A DNA stretch of 64,000 nucleotides, taken from assembly GCA_037447655.1 (NCBI GenBank), contig JBBHKE010002480.1, forward strand, positions 131,482-195,481, written 5' to 3'. Below, one piece after another: positions 10,310 to 22,024 of the stretch (the first letter of the stretch is position 1; every line of letters begins with the position of its first letter). This stretch comes from Zygnema cylindricum (taxonomy: Eukaryota; Streptophyta; Zygnematophyceae; Zygnematales; Zygnemataceae). The position numbers and the translations under genes are program-made. Below the pieces are notes generated by a model. The model had not been told where the DNA came from. It worked only from the letters and a program-made list of their open reading frames with translations, and made no database searches.

Positions 10310-10427
10310 TCGGGCCAATAATATGGATCCATCTGGCAGAGCCGCGGCGGGTGTCCACTTGGCGGTCTATAAGGGCGCTAGCGAGGCGGCCAATCAGGTG
10401 ATCAATATACCAATAAATGACCGTTAA
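10310..10427 (+). pseudogene. Exon-like open frame, 3' part, beyond copia element 1
   Basis: This continues the frame of 3778-3854 once the retrotransposon and one GCTGC copy are removed: the split codon becomes GCT-GCT and the frame runs on to a TAA at 10425-10427. Codons are GC-rich and give a small, Ala-rich, beta-strand-like sequence containing GVHLAVYKG. The change in composition at both edges of the element supports a pre-existing exon-like sequence. Function unknown; a fibronectin type III-like fold is only a suggestion. Confidence 0.45.
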
Positions 10428-11595
10428 AGCAGGTCATTATCGAAGTTAAACCAGACAGATAATTTAGGTTTTCTTTCCATTTTGGATTAAGGGATATGCT
10501 TTTGGTGCAATTTCTTTGAGTTTTGCGAAAATAAAACACATTGTACGGGCCATTTTTGCACTGAACCTATTTTACTACATAGCTCATTGCTATTAAAGTG
10601 GATTACTATTGTTTAAGTATTTTTTTTTTCGAAGGACCCAGAATCGATAACGTAGTGTTAGGGTACTTTCGCATGTAAGCGAAACTTAGTCTTGCTACTT
10701 TGTTTTTTAGCAAAGATTCTCCGTACAGTGTTCAGAGCTTTCGGATGTAAACGCAAATAACTTGTCACTTAAAAATGTGAGTTACGTAAACGTGTACGAA
10801 GAATTGTGACAGATGAAATGGTACATAAAATGAGGCAAAACTTCCACTCTGGTTCAATTTGAGGCGTTTCTCCGCACGCTGTACAATTTTTGTGACTTCG
10901 TAATGTCCGTACGCCACATTTTCGACCTGTTGAAACCCTAAAATACCTTTCGCCGTCGCACAGAATTTGCGGTTTCGTTTTACGTCTTCCCACTTCTCGA
11001 CAGGTGGCCGATATTTTTCATACGTTGTATGTGTGAAGATATGTGTTTTTGAGAGAGACCACCCTGTACGGAAATCAGCGCACGCAAAACATTACGCACA
11101 GGCTGGAAACGTGCAGTGTGTTTTTTTTTTGGCACTTCGCGCACAAAAATCGTTAAAAACTTCAGACACGTGCGACTGTGCCTGCCTTTTCGCTCACCTT
11201 ATTGGACTTTATTTCAAATCACCTCGCGTGGTGATTTGATGTAAAGTTTGAACATGTGTTGAAAGGACGCGAAAGTGGGTCGAAATGCGTTAAACGACAA
11301 ATTGTATCGCGCTAGACGACAAACTACTGTACGTATAAAGTTTCAGGGTTACGCAACTTGTACGGTGGTAATTTCTGTTTTTTTGTACGGCTGCGGATTT
11401 TCTCCGTTTTTTCTAAGTTATGGAGGAAAACGACAGAAAATAACTGTAATTTTAGCTCATGCGAAAATACCATTAGTGACACTTATGAAATCTTTAATTT
11501 AGTATTTAGTGTTAGTGACACTTAATTATGTAAGTGGCCCAGAATAAGCCACATGGCCAAACTTAATTTACCGTAGGTAATTTTAATAAAGTGGT
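10428..11595. other. Intergenic, nothing recognised
   Basis: Mixed-composition DNA with short chance frames and several GTACGG/CCGTAC-type motifs. No domain, RNA or element boundary could be supported. Confidence 0.5.
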
Positions 11596-12330
11596 AAGGC
11601 TAATAATTGACTAAGGCCACTTCTCCATCAAGCGCCGACAGTAATCGTACGAATACGTTTACTGGGAGTAATATTCCCTTCACTTCTCCATCAAATCGTA
11701 TCAGCAAGGAATCTATCGTGGACGTGCTTTCCTTCGATTGGATGCACGTAGATTCCTGTTTTGACGGCGAGCGTCGTCAAAGATTCCAAAAGCAAAATGT
11801 CCAAACTCGTATTCGTACAACCAACAGCAAAATAAAATGACGGGAATGTAGAGGTTGTACGTACCTGTTTTGTAAGCAGGCGCAGCAAATTCCGGATGAT
11901 GATGGATGGTGGTGGAGGCGTCACGGCACATTCTTCAACAAAAATTTTGCGGTGGTTTTCGTCGGATCTAATTCCTGGCTGTTCAAAGGCGCGTGGCAAA
12001 TGTCCGAAGGCGCGCAAGTCGTACGTGACCTTTCCACGCGTAAACATTTTACACGTCCGGTGATTGGCTAGTCTCCTCCCTGAGGAGAGTAATTATTCAC
12101 TGGACGAAGTGACCGCTTGCGTCGATAACACATAATCGGATGGTCGACGTTGTGGCCCAAAAGTTTGGATAATCTTGACGAATCTCCAGCGATCATGTTT
12201 TATAAAAAAAAAAAAAACATTACGACCATGTACGGAAATGAGCTAGATCTCTAGCTTTTCCAATAAAGAACCCCATTTTTCACCTGATGGAGGTTCACCC
12301 TAACTCTCTGTTGGTTTTGTACGATTTCGG
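11596..12330 (-). repeat. Dispersed repeat family R1, uninterrupted copy
   Basis: Read on the minus strand this matches, in order, the separate pieces at 58370-58812, 59126-59317 and 59622-59710. Shared landmarks are GGTGAACCTCCATCAGG, the CCAAT-containing palindrome, TTTACGCGTGGAAAGGTCA, GCCGTGA.GCCTCC, GGAATCTATCG and GATGGAGAAG. This copy lacks the two miniature transposons that interrupt the other, so it gives the empty sites. A minus-strand frame at 12047-11691 is partly conserved in the other copy (MFTRGKV, FVEECAV, PPPPS), but neither extends into a recognisable protein. Confidence 0.75.
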
Positions 12331-12802
12331 GCGATACTTTCGATTCAAATGAACCTACACGATTTATTTATGTGACGTCACAGACTCACACTTGCGGAAT
12401 CTGACGGACGATTCCACGACAAAAAGTACCGATAAAGGACAAAAGAAAAGCGGTCGTTTGTGGCTGAATAGAGACACGTGGCATTATGTGATAAGACCAC
12501 TCAAATAGACATTTCACAACATAGTGAAAAACATAGAAATATAAAATGCATCAAGGCATTAGAGATAGGTATCTCACACGTACATTGCATCATACAGAAT
12601 TCAGACATGACATTCATTTTGAGTCCTTTGTACAGAGATAGATAAGATTAGTCCTTAAGAGGATAATTCAGCTTTATTAGAAGTAAAAAGTTCAAGGAAC
12701 AAATTGTTCTTTGTGGATCTTATTTTATTAATCGGATCAAAGCTGTCTAAACCTGCCTCTCTTTAATCTACCTATCTATGCCTTTTCCCTTCTCTGATCT
12801 AC
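12331..12802. other. Intergenic, nothing recognised
   Basis: No gene or repeat that I can support between the R1 repeat and the 38-bp tandem duplication. Confidence 0.5.
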
Positions 12803-12878
12803 CACCGTGACTCTTTAAGGTCCACCTAGCTGTGTATGTTCACCGTGACTCTTTAAGGTCCACCTAGCTGTGTATGTT
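12803..12878. repeat. Perfect 38-bp tandem duplication
   Basis: 12803-12840 and 12841-12878 are identical, beginning CACCGTGACTCTTTAAGG. Exact identity implies a recent duplication. Confidence 0.95.
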
Positions 12879-12975
12879 TGTGACGTGACTACTTTAGCCT
12901 GAGGCCACGGGCTACGGTGATTGTCCCAAACTAATACTCCCCCCCTCCCCCTCCCCCTCCCTCCCCCTCCCTCTC

Positions 12976-14024
12976 TGTAGAAACTAATGGTTTTATTAGT
13001 ATTTTCTAGGTCTGAAAAGAAATATAGAAGTCGAGGCAGTCTATCTCTAACTTCTCTCTCCAACTCTCAAACTTGTCGCAGTCACTGAGAAATTGGAGAG
13101 TAAGCTAGAGCCATGGCTACCTTGGCTATCCTGAGGTTTACGGGAATTTTATATTAGGGTTTATATATTTAATTAAAATGTATGTGCCGGCGGCAGGATT
13201 TGATCCTTGTACCTGCCGGCCGGCAGACACGAAGTAGCCGGTAGCCTTAGCCGTTTAATCTAGCGGTAGTGTTACCTAGCATATAGTTTGATAATTATTT
13301 ACATATGTATACAAGCGATAAACCATTTAACTGAAATGAATTACGGGATACATAGATCCAGTAATATATAATGTACGACTTACGGTACGGAAAAAAATCA
13401 GTACCGCGCATTTGTTTCGTAAATGAAACAAATACCGCGCATGTATTTATTACGACTACGATTAAAGCCGAATTTAATCGGACGGCCAGGATTAGCGCCG
13501 AGATCGCGGAGGAAGATTTCGGCGGTTTGTGGCCATCGCCACATCGGATGACGCGTGGCGAAATTCCGTTGGATTGTGGAATCTCCGGAGATTATGGCAC
13601 CGAATCCGGATTTGACATGTGTCGACATTTTGGCCATGTCGTACAATATCCGTACATAAAGTACACCGGCAGCTGTACTTTTGCGTACGGAACTCAATTC
13701 TGATTGGTTCCGTACATCAGTAGATAGAGTCTGTGAGAGAGATAGGACTTAGAAAAATTAGAAGATAGGACCCCCTCTCCCAGAGAGCTTCTGTACAAAA
13801 GGTCAACTTTGACCCTCCATAACTTACTGCTCAGGGGAGCAAATTCAGAGATTCTTTTTGCTATCGACTCAGGGGAGTCTTGTCTTCACAGGGGTGAAGT
13901 TGGTCAGAGTTTTTGTCTGCCAGGGTGGCAGTTATTTTTGCTTAAACACAAAGGGGTCAGGATTATCCTAGAGGCTTCTTGGAAGCTGTCCACTCTGAGG
14001 ACTTATGGAGGTCTCAGAGTTTCA
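12976..14024 (+). repeat. 5' LTR of element 2
   Basis: 1049 bp with TG...CA ends, preceded by CTCTC. Contains the same hairpin, tRNA-like antisense segment, TATA-like stretch and 110-codon frame (13371-13703) as the other LTRs. Confidence 0.95.
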
Positions 14025-17000
14025 GGTTATAGGCCCACCCTCTAGGGTACCAATCTTTAATGGAACTGGCTTCATATACTGGGAAAGTATGATGATAGGA
14101 GCTCTATGCGAAAAAAGGTTTTGGGGGATAGTGAGTGGACGATTGGGGCGTCCATCAAGTCTTGGAATTCCTCCAGGGTTTAAAGGAAGCAAATTCACCA
14201 GGAAAGAGGATTCACCTTCAACGGAGGAAACAAAGGAAGGAGAGGTGGTGGACAAAGGAAAGGAGAAGGAGGCGACCACACCAATAGCAACTGGTTTAGC
14301 ATTCATGTCACCTATTCCGAGGAACGAGGAGAATGATACTGAAACCTGGGACTTCAACAATATGGCGGCAAAGCACTTCATCCTACGCCATCTCACTCAA
14401 GGACTTGCATGTCCTCATTTGCAGGTAGAGAGGGCATCCGATCTTTGGATGGCTCTCATAGAGATGTACCGAAGTGGTACGATTCAGCAACAACAGTTGG
14501 CTGATCAGAAAGTTAAGGAGTATGTATACAAAGGGGGAAATATGTTGGATTTTTGCAAAGAGCTTGCTACACTCTTCATGGAGCTAGAGAGTGCGGGTAA
14601 AGTTTTTAGTGAAAAAGAAAAAGTTAACTGTTTACTAATGAAGTTACCTGATGAGTTTGAGAACATAGTCAACCGTGTGCAGGACTTGCCGGACTCAAGG
14701 TGGATATGGAACTCAGTGGTAGGGATGATTCTCGTTCGAGAGAATACGATTGAGATCCGAAGGGGAGGAAAGAGTGGCCAAGCCTTGGCAACAGCGACCG
14801 ATTGGAGGAACAAGGATTCCCGGAAACCAGTCGGAAACTATGGGGGTAGGGAGCAGAAAAAACAGGTTGGCGAGTTCGAACAAAGGGCTCCCAAAGGTTT
14901 ATGTCATTTTTGTAAGAAACCGGGGCACTATATGGCATAATGCACCAAGCTAACCGAGCTTCGGTTAAAGGAGGGGCAGACCGGTGGTACCCCGAGAGGA
15001 AAGAAAAAGGCCCTTGTCACACAGGTACTTGAGGCGGAATCCGAGGACGAGGACGATGAGCTCCTTTTGGATGAGGAGTTGGAGGCGAAAACTGAGGTTG
15101 AAATTCCACGAAGGCAGAAATGTGCTTACGGTGGATTGAAAGGTGAAGCAGGCTCGATTATAGATTCAGGTGCCTCAATGCACATGTGTAAGGATAGACA
15201 CCTGTTCACTAAGATAAGAAAGATTCCCACCGTAGAGATAGAGTACGGGGATGGGAGGATAGTCACCACTACTCTTGTAGGATCGGTAGATCTGAAAGTG
15301 TTAGTAGAAGGAAAGACATCCATATTAACATTCTCCGATGTATTGTTTATTCCGGAGCTGAACAAAAACCTTATCTCTACATCAGTATTACATGATAAGG
15401 GTTTTTTCACTAGCACTAGGGAAGGAGTCTTTACTGCTAGTTTTGAGGAGGATGTCTATTTCATTGCTGAGAAATGTAGCCATGGGATGTTTAGGCTGAT
15501 CTTAAGTAATGAAACGAAGAAACTTTATTATGCTGGTGTTCATGATATTATGATGTGGCATAAGAGGCTTGGGCATGTGAATCTAGATAAGTTAAGAGAG
15601 ATGAAAAAGATGGGAGTGGTGGAAGGGATTCAGTTCAGTGAGAGTGATGATATAAGTGATTGTAGTGGGTGTGCTCAAGGTAAAGCACACAGATTACCCT
15701 TTCCAAAAACAGCCACCTACAAGGGAGAAAAACTTCTAGATCTAGTACACACAGATATTTGGGGACCAGCTAGAGTGCCCTCGCCGGGGGGGAAGAGATT
15801 TATGATGACTATAACTGATGATTGGTCTCGGTATTCCCGGGTGTATTTTTTGAAAAACAAGTCAGAAGTTGAGGATTGTTTTAGACAATATAAAGCATGG
15901 AGCGAAAAACTCCATGAAACTCCAATCAAGAGAGTAAGGAGTGACAATGGTGGAGAGTATACTTCTAACCAGTTTGAGGATTTTTTGAGGGAAGATGGGG
16001 TTCAACACCAAAAGACAGTGCCAGAAAATCCTGAACAGAATGGGGTAGCTGAAAGGTTAAATAGAACACTAAGTGATAGTGCTAGAAGTATGTTGTCGGA
16101 TAAGAAGATAGGAAAAAGGTTTTGGGCAGAAGCAATGAACTGTGCTAATTACCTCAAAAATAGAGTTCTTACTTCAGCTATAAAAGATCAAACACCTTAT
16201 GAGAGATGAACAGGCCGGAAACCAGACTTATCTCATTTAAAGGTTTTCGGCAGTCAAGTATTCAGTCTAGATACTGATCGGTCCAATTGGAAGCTAGATC
16301 CTAAAGGAAAACCGGGATACTTATTAGGATATGATGAGGATGTTAAAGGATATAGAGTTTATGATCTAAAAAGAGAAGATATAATCTTAGTAAAGCATCT
16401 AGTAGTTATGGATGAAGGAAAGTCTGTGGATCCCTTCAAATATACAAAGTCAGTAAAAATCAGATTTGAGTCAGAAAATTCTGATGAAATTGAGCTTCCT
16501 AACTATCCAGGTTTTAGAGACGATGACATTCTTGCAGGAACAAATCAGACCGAAAAGGATTCGGCTGTGGAAACTCCAGTGACAACTCTACTCGAAGCGG
16601 AAGACGTGGTGGAAATTGATTCGGAATCAAGAGATAGGGGAGAAGCCGAGTTTGTTCGAAAGAATCCACGAGAACCATCTATTCTGGCCTCAGATTTTGA
16701 GGGAGGGAGGAGAAGTAGCAAAAGACTGCAAGAAAAACAGGTTAATAACAAGGTAACTAAACTATCTCATCAAGATGAACCTCAAACTTATCGAGAGGCG
16801 ATGACTTGTCCAGAAAGAAACCGGTGGAAGACAGCCATCAATGAGGAGATGGCTTCAATCATGGCAGCCGATACTTGGGAGCTGGTGGACTGTCCACCTA
16901 ACCGAAAACCAATCGGTTGTAAGTGGGTTTTCAAACTAAAACTGAACCCAGATAACACAATCGAGCGCTACAAAGCCAGATTAGTGGCAAAGGGATTTAC

Positions 17001-18363
17001 ACAAAAGGAAGGAATTGACTACGAGGAAACCTTTGCCCCGGTGGTCAGATTTCCCTCCGTCCGCATACTTCTCAGTTTAGCAGCGGCGGAAGACATAGAA
17101 GTGCACCAGATGGACATCAAAACAGCCTTTTTGCATGGAGAATTAGAAGAGGAGATCTTCATGCGACAACCCGAAGGGTTTGTGGAAGAAGGAGAGGAGA
17201 GTAAGGTATGCCGGCTGATTAAATCTCTTTATGGTTTGAAACAGGCGCCGCGACAGTGGAATAAGAAGCTTGATGAGTTTCTTACCGGTCTAGGATATAT
17301 TCGGATCAGCTCAGATCACTCAATCTATGTTTTCGAAGATGAGGAAGGTTTTATATTTATTGCAATTTATGTTGATGATTTGCTTGTTTTAAGTAAATCA
17401 ATGGAAAAAATTAATAAACTGAAAACCGATCTTAAAGGGAGATTTGAAATGAAGGATATGGGGGAAGCAAAATATATTTTGGGAATTCAAGTAGAGAGAG
17501 ACAGAAAAAGAAAAATTATAAGATTGACTAAAAAGGAAGCAATAGGGAACATGCTTGAAAAATTTCAAATGGATAAAGCTAATAGTTGTACAACTCCAAT
17601 GGAATTGAAGAAGGGAAGTGAGGGGAGTGAGGAAGAAGGAGTCATAGTCTTAGACGAGGAATTATCTCCTGAAGAACAAAAGGTCATGCAGACTATTCCT
17701 TACAGGCAAGTAGTGGGAAGTCTAATCTATTTTATGAATTGTACCCGGCCGGATTTAGCTGCAGCTGTAGGAGTGTTGAGTAGAAGTCTAAATGCTCCCA
17801 CTAAGAAGGATTGGGAGGCAGCTAAGAGAGTCCTTAGATACTTGGTAGGAACTAGAGATCTATGGTTGCATTTGGGTGGGGAGAATACTGACATCACTAC
17901 TTGGAGTGATGCCAGTTATGGTGATGCTCCGATGAGGAGATGTACTTCTGGATATGTATTATATGTGGGTGATGGGGCTTGCTGTTGGAGTAGCAAACAG
18001 CAAAAGGTTATAGCTCAGTCCACCATGGAGGCTGAGTATATGGCCTCTTGCTCTGCTGTAAAAGAATTGATGTGGGTCAAGTCTTTGCTTGGTGAGCTTG
18101 GTCACCTTAAGAGTGGTGTGCAGAAAATATTTTGTGATAATCAGGCAGCAATCGCTATTTCTGCCAATCCTAAACACCATTTTAAAGCCAAACACATGGA
18201 CATCAGACTCAGCTTTGTTAGAGAGAAAGTAGAAAACAAAATAATCAGTTTAGAGTACAGACCAGATAGTGAGATGGTAGCAGATATGATGACCAAACCT
18301 GTGCCTTCCCCTAAGCTATTTTTTTGCAGGGAGAAGTGTGGTCTGAAATTAAAGATTGACTAG
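14005..18363 (+). pseudogene. gag-pol: Ty1/copia Gag-Pol polyprotein with two nonsense codons (element 2)
   Basis: The same domain order as element 1, in one uninterrupted reading frame except for TAA at 14938-14940, which truncates the zinc knuckle before its last Cys, and TGA at 16207-16209, where element 1 has TGG in the integrase. Both positions are sense codons in element 1, while element 2 is intact at element 1's two frameshifts. The integrase D, D, E residues, YVDD and the RNase H motifs are all present. The ATG that lies in the primer-binding site of element 1 is ATA here, so only the LTR-located ATG at 14005 remains as a start. No second frame and no envelope-like gene is present. 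Confidence 0.95.
14025..14039 (+). promoter_or_regulatory. Primer-binding site of element 2 (one mismatch)
   Basis: GGTTATAGGCCCACC differs from element 1 by one G-to-A change, leaving 14 of 15 bases complementary to the anticodon arm of initiator tRNA-Met. The change also removes the internal ATG. Confidence 0.8.
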
Positions 18364-18376
18364 AAAATAAGGGGAG

Positions 18377-19425
18377 TGTAGAAACTAATGGTTTTATTAG
18401 TATTTTCTAGGTCTGAAAAGAAATATAGAAGTCGAGGCAGTCTATCTCTAACTTCTCTCTCCAACTCTCAAACTTGTCGCAGTCACTGAGAAATTGGAGA
18501 GGAAGCTAGAGCCATGGCTACCTTGGCTATCTTGAGGTTTACGGGAATTTTATATTAGGGTTTATATATTTAATTAAAATGTATGTGCCGGCGGCAGGAT
18601 TTGATCCTTGTACCTGCCGGCCGGCAGACACGAAGTAGCCGGTAGCCTTAGCCGTTTAATCTAGCGGTAGTGTTACTTAGCATATAGTTTGATAATTATT
18701 TACATATGTATATAAGCGATAAACCATTTAACTGAAATGGATTACGGGATACATAGATCCAGTAATATATAATGTACGACTTACGGTACGGAAAAAAATC
18801 AGTACCGCGCATTTGTTTCGTAAATGAAACAAATACCGCGCATGTATTTATTACGGCTACGATTAAAGCCGAATTTAATCGGACGGCCGGGATTAGCGCC
18901 GAGATCGCGGAGGAAGATTTCGGCGGTTTGTGGCCATCGCCACATCGGATGACGCGTGGCGAAATTCCGTTGGATTGTGGAATCTCCGGAGATTATGGCA
19001 CCGAATCCGGATTTGACATGTGTCGACATTTTGGCCATGTCGTACAATATCCGTACATAAAGTACACTGGCAACTGTACTTTTGCGTACGGAACTCAATT
19101 CTGATTGGTTCCGTACATCAGTAGATAGAGTCTGTGAGAGAGATAGGACTTAGAAAAATTAGAAGATAGGACCCCCTCTCCCAGAGAGCTTCTGTACAAA
19201 AGGTCAACTTTGACCCTCCATAACTGACTGCTCAGGGGAGCAAATTCAGAGATTCTTTTTGCTATCGACTCAAGGGAGTCTTGTCTTCACAGGGGTGAAG
19301 TTGGTCAGAGTTTTTGTCTGCCAAGGTGGCAGTTATTTTTGCTTAAACACAAAGGGGTCAGGATTATCCTAGAGGCTTCTTGGAAGCTGTCCACTCTGAG
19401 GACTTATGGAGGTCTCAGAGTTTCA
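18377..19425 (+). repeat. 3' LTR of element 2
   Basis: 1049 bp, preceded by the polypurine tract 18364-18376 and followed by CTCTC. Contains the conserved 110-codon frame at 18772-19104. Confidence 0.95.
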
Positions 19426-19430
19426 CTCTC

Positions 19431-20849
19431 CCTCTCCCTCTCCATCTCCCTCTCCCATGGCCAAACTTAAGATATGAGCGCCCTAAAAATGTCTTACAAT
19501 TATAGAGCATTTAGTATGGGTGCACTAATTCGCATTTTTAATTAATTCAGGTGCTGGCAAATGGGAGTGTGGCGAAGTCGCCATGCAAAAAGGGATATGT
19601 CAATTTAGAACAAGACGGTCGAGGAATGGTTCTGTATTGAAAATGAATGGAGGATGGGGAAATTAAAGTTGAGAAAAGTGAAGTTGGGAAAAGTAAAGAT
19701 GGAAACGTAAAGATGGAAAAAGTAAAGTCAAAAAAGTTAAGGATGGGGAAGTAAAAATGAGAAAAAGAGGAACGGAAAGCTAAAAGTGAGACTGTAAGAG
19801 TGGGAATTTAGAAAACTTGTGGGAAATCAATGCTGATAAAGGAAAGGCAAGAAATTTATAATGAAAAAAAGATGGGGAACTAAAGATAAGAGAAATCAAG
19901 GTTTAGTTTTGATCAGAGGAACAAAAGTTTTCTTAGTTTTTGGTTTGGAAAGGTTTGTGGAAGAGAAAAGGATAGTATAGCGGAAGTGGAAGATATTGTT
20001 TGTGGAGGAAAATAAAAGCGGTTGCGAAAAAAGTGAGAGGTAGAGGGTTGGAGGGAGAGCGATGGAGAATAAAAGTTGAATGAGAGATTGTTGGGGAGAG
20101 GGAGAAGGATCGGGCGCTAAAGTGTGTATTATCAAACCTTTATGGTTGGGCCTTTCCCAACCTTTGTAATCGTTCAAAAAATTTCTGAAATCCATAAAAT
20201 GCATAAGATCCATAAAAATATGTGTAGTATTTAAAGACAGCAATTCGCATTCCTTGTTGGTCACACTATTTAAGATAGCATTTTTTTTTTGTTCACAAGT
20301 TTTGTCTCTAATGGTCCACACTACATGTGGTGAAAAGATTAAAATTGCACGTGCCGTCCTTAGGACAACTGTACGATACATATCGATGGGAAAGAAAATG
20401 GGAAGCGTTCTGAGGCGAAGGAACTTTTTACATCTTCTTACTTCACCCTCTCTTTTTCGCCTCATTTCTCCTTTCTTTCTTACTTCACATTTATCGACAT
20501 CGATTGAATAAAACAAAGGCAATTTTAGTGATTTGAAAATTCTCTTTTGAATAAATTTGTGGACGATTTATTCCCGGATCAATTATGAAAGCTGGAAAAA
20601 ACGAATTCAAGAAACCTTAGCGGAAAATCGTACAATTTTATTCACATTTACTTAGAACTTCCTTTTCACTTTCATTTTGTTTCTTCTCATGTGATAGTTT
20701 TTAAGGCAGTAAAAAATTTTCTTGTTCTTATTTTGAAAATATCATAAAACGTAATTTTGATCTGTTGTAGCTAGTGACACTAAAGGTTTACAATTGTCAC
20801 AAAAATAAAGGCGAATCTTAAATGTTGATTCAAAAGGGAGTAAAGTTGT
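19431..20849. other. Intergenic; purine-rich, no convincing gene
   Basis: 19620-19900 is rich in GGGAAAGTAAAG-like purine repeats. A minus-strand frame of about 208 codons (20522-19896) has no ATG start, no recognisable domain and a Ser/Pro-rich end, so I do not call it a gene. Confidence 0.45.
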
Positions 20850-21113
20850 TTTGGTCAAACATGCGATGGTTAAACCATCTAGTATAAAGCATGATTTAAA
20901 AGTAAAATTGGTTACGTCTATCGAAAGGTTGAGCTGAAAATCCCTATGGACTATAAAGCATGACCAACCCAAAGCAATACTAAAAATCCGAAACTAAAAG
21001 TGATAAAAACAAATACAAAAGTATACTAGCACTAAACAATACTCCACTAAAAAAAAGAGGTACTCAACAAGACTATGCCACACCAAAAGGTCTCAACTAC
21101 GAGTATCATCTAC
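20850..21113 (-). repeat. 3' flank of WD40 gene, shared with 37460-37735
   Basis: The sequence just downstream of the minus-strand WD40 gene shares ordered motifs (GCGATGG, ACCATC, ATGATT.....TTTAAAAG, GACTATAA, ACCATGCCACAC/ACTATGCCACAC, AACTACGA) with 37460-37735. It may be a 3' UTR-type segment copied with the gene family. Diverged; alignment by eye. Confidence 0.45.
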
Positions 21114-21115
21114 AA

Positions 21116-22024
21116 CTACGTGGAAAAAAATCGGACAATGGCACCTTCAGGTGGATTTTTATCTTCTACCTGATTCCATTGAAGGAGTAATCTATCCTCA
21201 CCTCCGAACCAAACGCTTCCATCCGAACCACAAACCAAAGCTCTCACTGGACCAAAATGTCTATCCAAAACCGCCACACATGTGGGATTCTTCCATGCTT
21301 CCTTCCATCCTCGAATACTTCCCTCCTCTCCTCCCGGCCATAATATCTTGTTCCCATTCAAAGCTAAAGAAGTAACTGCCTCCAGATGCGCATCCCATTT
21401 GAGAATTTCTTCCCCGTCTAAATCCCAACAACGTATGCCTCTACCGTGCCCTCCCCACAAAAAATCGCTAGCCACAAGTATAAAACCTTTGTTAGGATGA
21501 CTTCCAGAACCCAAATATGAAAAACAAGCCAAACATTTCCGATTCACCCAACAACGGATGTATCCATTCTTGTGGGCTGTCCACATTTGACCTCTCACAT
21601 CTTCGCAGAAAGATATAACAGGAGCTACATCTTCCGATACCCATTCACACTTAATTGTGCCATCCGAAAAATGCCACTCTATAATGTCCGAAATACCACT
21701 CAAATAACATTTATTCCTGGATATTACCATTATTGGACCTTTCCTACAGCTTCCAGTTTGAGTTCGAATAATCTCTTGATTGTCTTTAAAAATAATTATT
21801 TCTCCAGTATCACAACGGACCCAAAGATATCCCGAATCGCACGACAAATCGGTTACAACAGTATTCCAGTTTTCCACAATACATTCCTTCGTATTTATTT
21901 CCCAACAGGAAAGATTATTTCCCCTTGTCACAATTTGTCCATTGCCAATCAGAGCCAAATCAGAAATAGCATAATAAGCATTTATTGTTGTGGCGAGACT
22001 CATTTTCAGCAGTTTCCCGTCCAT
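21116..22024 (-). CDS. Seven-bladed WD40-repeat protein (paralogue A)
   Basis: A 302-residue frame consists of about seven beta-propeller blades. Conserved pieces are NGQIVTRGNNLSCWEI, SGYLWVRC, NKCYLSGISDIIEW, QMWTAHKNGYIRCW, SDFLWGGHGRGIRCWDLDG, NKILWPGGEEGSIRGWKE and SDGSVWFGGEDRLLLQWN. Propellers of this type act as protein-interaction platforms; the partner is unknown. The first codon follows directly on a strong acceptor (T-rich tract, TTTTACAG at 22032-22025), at the position where the paralogue at 25471 has its acceptor. This is therefore probably the last exon of a spliced gene rather than a complete one, and ATG 22024 may be internal. No counterpart of the paralogue's upstream helical exon is seen between here and 24.5 kb. 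It is arranged divergently to paralogue B; a local inverted duplication is likely. Confidence 0.75.
   Translation of the reverse strand: MDGKLLKMSLATTINAYYAISDLALIGNGQIVTRGNNLSCWEINTKECIVENWNTVVTDLSCDSGYLWVRCDTGEIIIFKDNQEIIRTQTGSCRKGPIMVISRNKCYLSGISDIIEWHFSDGTIKCEWVSEDVAPVISFCEDVRGQMWTAHKNGYIRCWVNRKCLACFSYLGSGSHPNKGFILVASDFLWGGHGRGIRCWDLDGEEILKWDAHLEAVTSLALNGNKILWPGGEEGSIRGWKEAWKNPTCVAVLDRHFGPVRALVCGSDGSVWFGGEDRLLLQWNQVEDKNPPEGAIVRFFST

Larger units (their letters stand above)
12976..19425 (+). mobile_element. Ty1/copia LTR retrotransposon, element 2
   Basis: 6450 bp, same family, length and orientation as element 1, starting 2.7 kb downstream of it. LTRs are 12976-14024 and 18377-19425. The target duplication is CTCTC (12971-12975, 19426-19430), inside a CT-rich stretch. 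The different duplications and flanks show two independent insertions rather than one segmental duplication. By hand count the LTRs differ at about a dozen of 1049 positions (about 1%), so this is probably the younger insertion. Gag-Pol carries two nonsense codons. Confidence 0.97.

Noticed and set aside
3855-19425. Segmental duplication of one retrotransposon
   Set aside because: The two elements have different target duplications (GCTGC and CTCTC) and unrelated flanks, so they inserted separately.
19896-20522. 208-codon minus-strand frame
   Set aside because: No ATG at its start, no domain, Ser/Pro-rich end and no splice or neighbour support.
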